From Sepiola atlantica (lineage: Eukaryota; Mollusca; Cephalopoda; Sepiida; Sepiolidae): a stretch of DNA of 64,000 nucleotides. The stretch is taken from contig CAUVYP010001208.1 of NCBI GenBank assembly GCA_963556195.1, positions 2,046,001 to 2,110,000 on the forward strand. The letters run 5' to 3'. A program made the position numbers and the translations under genes. Under the pieces are notes generated by a model. The model was not told the DNA's origin and made no database searches. It saw only the letters and a program-made list of their open reading frames with translations. This document shows positions 63,586 to 64,000 of this stretch, in pieces; positions within the stretch are counted from its first letter, which is position 1; each line of letters opens with the position of its first letter.

Positions 63586-64000
63586 TTAGCGCGTTTTAAA
63601 GTTGATATCGCTTTTGTGTATAACTTCCACATTTATTCGAATTGTGCAACGAAACTTTGCAGACAGTCTCGAATAGGCTTTTTCTACTAAAGTACCAAGT
63701 TTCAGAAGTGCAGCTCTTGTACTGCCGGAGATATGTCGATACAAACTGAATACGCAAAACATCAACAAAATTTAGCGCGTTTTAAAGTTGATATCGTTTT
63801 TGTTTATAACTTCCACATTTATTCGAATTGTGCAACGAAACTTTGCAGACAGTCGCGGAGACACATTTTCCACTCAAGTCCCAAGTTTCAGAAGTGCAGC
63901 TCTTGTACTGCCGGAGATATGTCGATACAAACTGAATACGCAAAACATCAACAAAATTTAGCGCGTTTTAAAGTTGATATCGCTTTTGTTTATAACTTCC
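63586..64000 (+). repeat. Two monomers and a partial beyond the last 17-mer unit
   Basis: 63586-63771 (A with 'ggctttttctactaaag') and 63772-63957 (B with 'atcgtttttg' and 'ttccactcaagtccc') resemble 59122-59493 at offset 4464, 24 monomers. A 43-bp partial monomer follows, so the array continues past the window edge. Confidence 0.85.

Larger units (their letters stand above)
1..64000 (+). repeat. 186-bp satellite DNA array, head to tail, filling the window
   Basis: A 186-bp unit recurs without interruption and in one orientation. The phase used here starts at 'ttagcgcg' and ends at 'caacaaaat'. Landmarks in nearly every unit, in order, are 'ttagcgcg', 'gatatcgc' (an EcoRV-type palindrome), 'tttataacttccac', 'attcgaat' (palindrome), 'gcaacgaaac', 'gcagacagt', the variable A/B block, 'agtaccaag', 'gcagctcttgtactgccgg', 'gtcgatacaaactg' and 'gcaaaacatcaac'. 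There are 343 complete units from 121 to 63957 plus partial units at both ends. The unit length is close to nucleosome plus linker spacing, as in many centromeric satellites. Consensus GC is about 38% and CpG is not depleted. Nothing non-satellite interrupts the array. Centromeric or pericentromeric origin is inferred from size and organisation only. Confidence 0.98.

Noticed and set aside
1..64000. CRISPR array
   Set aside because: Units of 186 bp are near identical over their whole length. There are no short repeats separated by unique spacers and no cas genes.
1..64000. tRNA, rRNA or other structured RNA genes
   Set aside because: No stretch departs from the 186-bp repeat, and the repeat does not resemble a tRNA or rRNA core.

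Overview
The whole 64 kb window is one satellite DNA array. It is built from a 186-bp monomer repeated head to tail, always in the same orientation, from the first base to the last. I see no unique sequence, protein-coding gene, RNA gene, transposon, microsatellite or telomeric repeat in it. Using the phase in which a monomer begins at 'ttagcgcg', the window holds a partial monomer (1-120), 343 complete monomers (121-63957) and a partial monomer (63958-64000). By register bookkeeping 316 complete monomers are 186 bp, 14 are 188 bp, 12 are 187 bp and one is 185 bp, and this accounts for every base.

An array this long points to a eukaryote, and to centromeric or other constitutive heterochromatin (inference). 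The consensus is about 38% GC. It keeps about 9 CpG per monomer, roughly 1.3 times expectation by hand count, so there is no CpG depletion. That argues against a heavily methylated vertebrate-type genome. I cannot name the species.

Monomers fall into two classes that differ mainly in one block of about 25 bp (monomer positions 83-107). Class A has 'ctcgaatagg' there and class B has 'cgNggagacaca' (N = c, g or t; some 'cgtagagac'). Most of the other ~160 bp is nearly constant, with extra subtype differences just 3' of the block. Subtypes combine into higher-order repeats (HORs) that change along the window. At 0-12.8 kb a 15-monomer HOR (2793 bp) dominates, with 8-monomer relatives spaced 2049 bp. 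At 12.8-17.4 kb there is a mosaic with tetramer and single-monomer duplications. At 18.0-37.2 kb a block of about 9.5 kb (51 monomers) occurs twice, with 8-monomer (1489 bp) and 12-monomer (2232 bp) HORs nested in it. At 37.2-39.4 kb there is one more 12-mer copy. At 39.4-52 kb lies a mosaic of short shared segments. At 52-63.6 kb a 17-monomer HOR (3162 bp) occurs in two overlapping, staggered tandem pairs.

The apparent 60-, 84-, 109- and 122-codon reading frames arise because 186 = 3 x 62, so one frame recurs with one stop per monomer. They are not called as genes. The notable biology is the recombination history of the array and the two-class box, which resembles in principle the A/B box of primate alpha satellite. 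I did not find a new multi-gene system.
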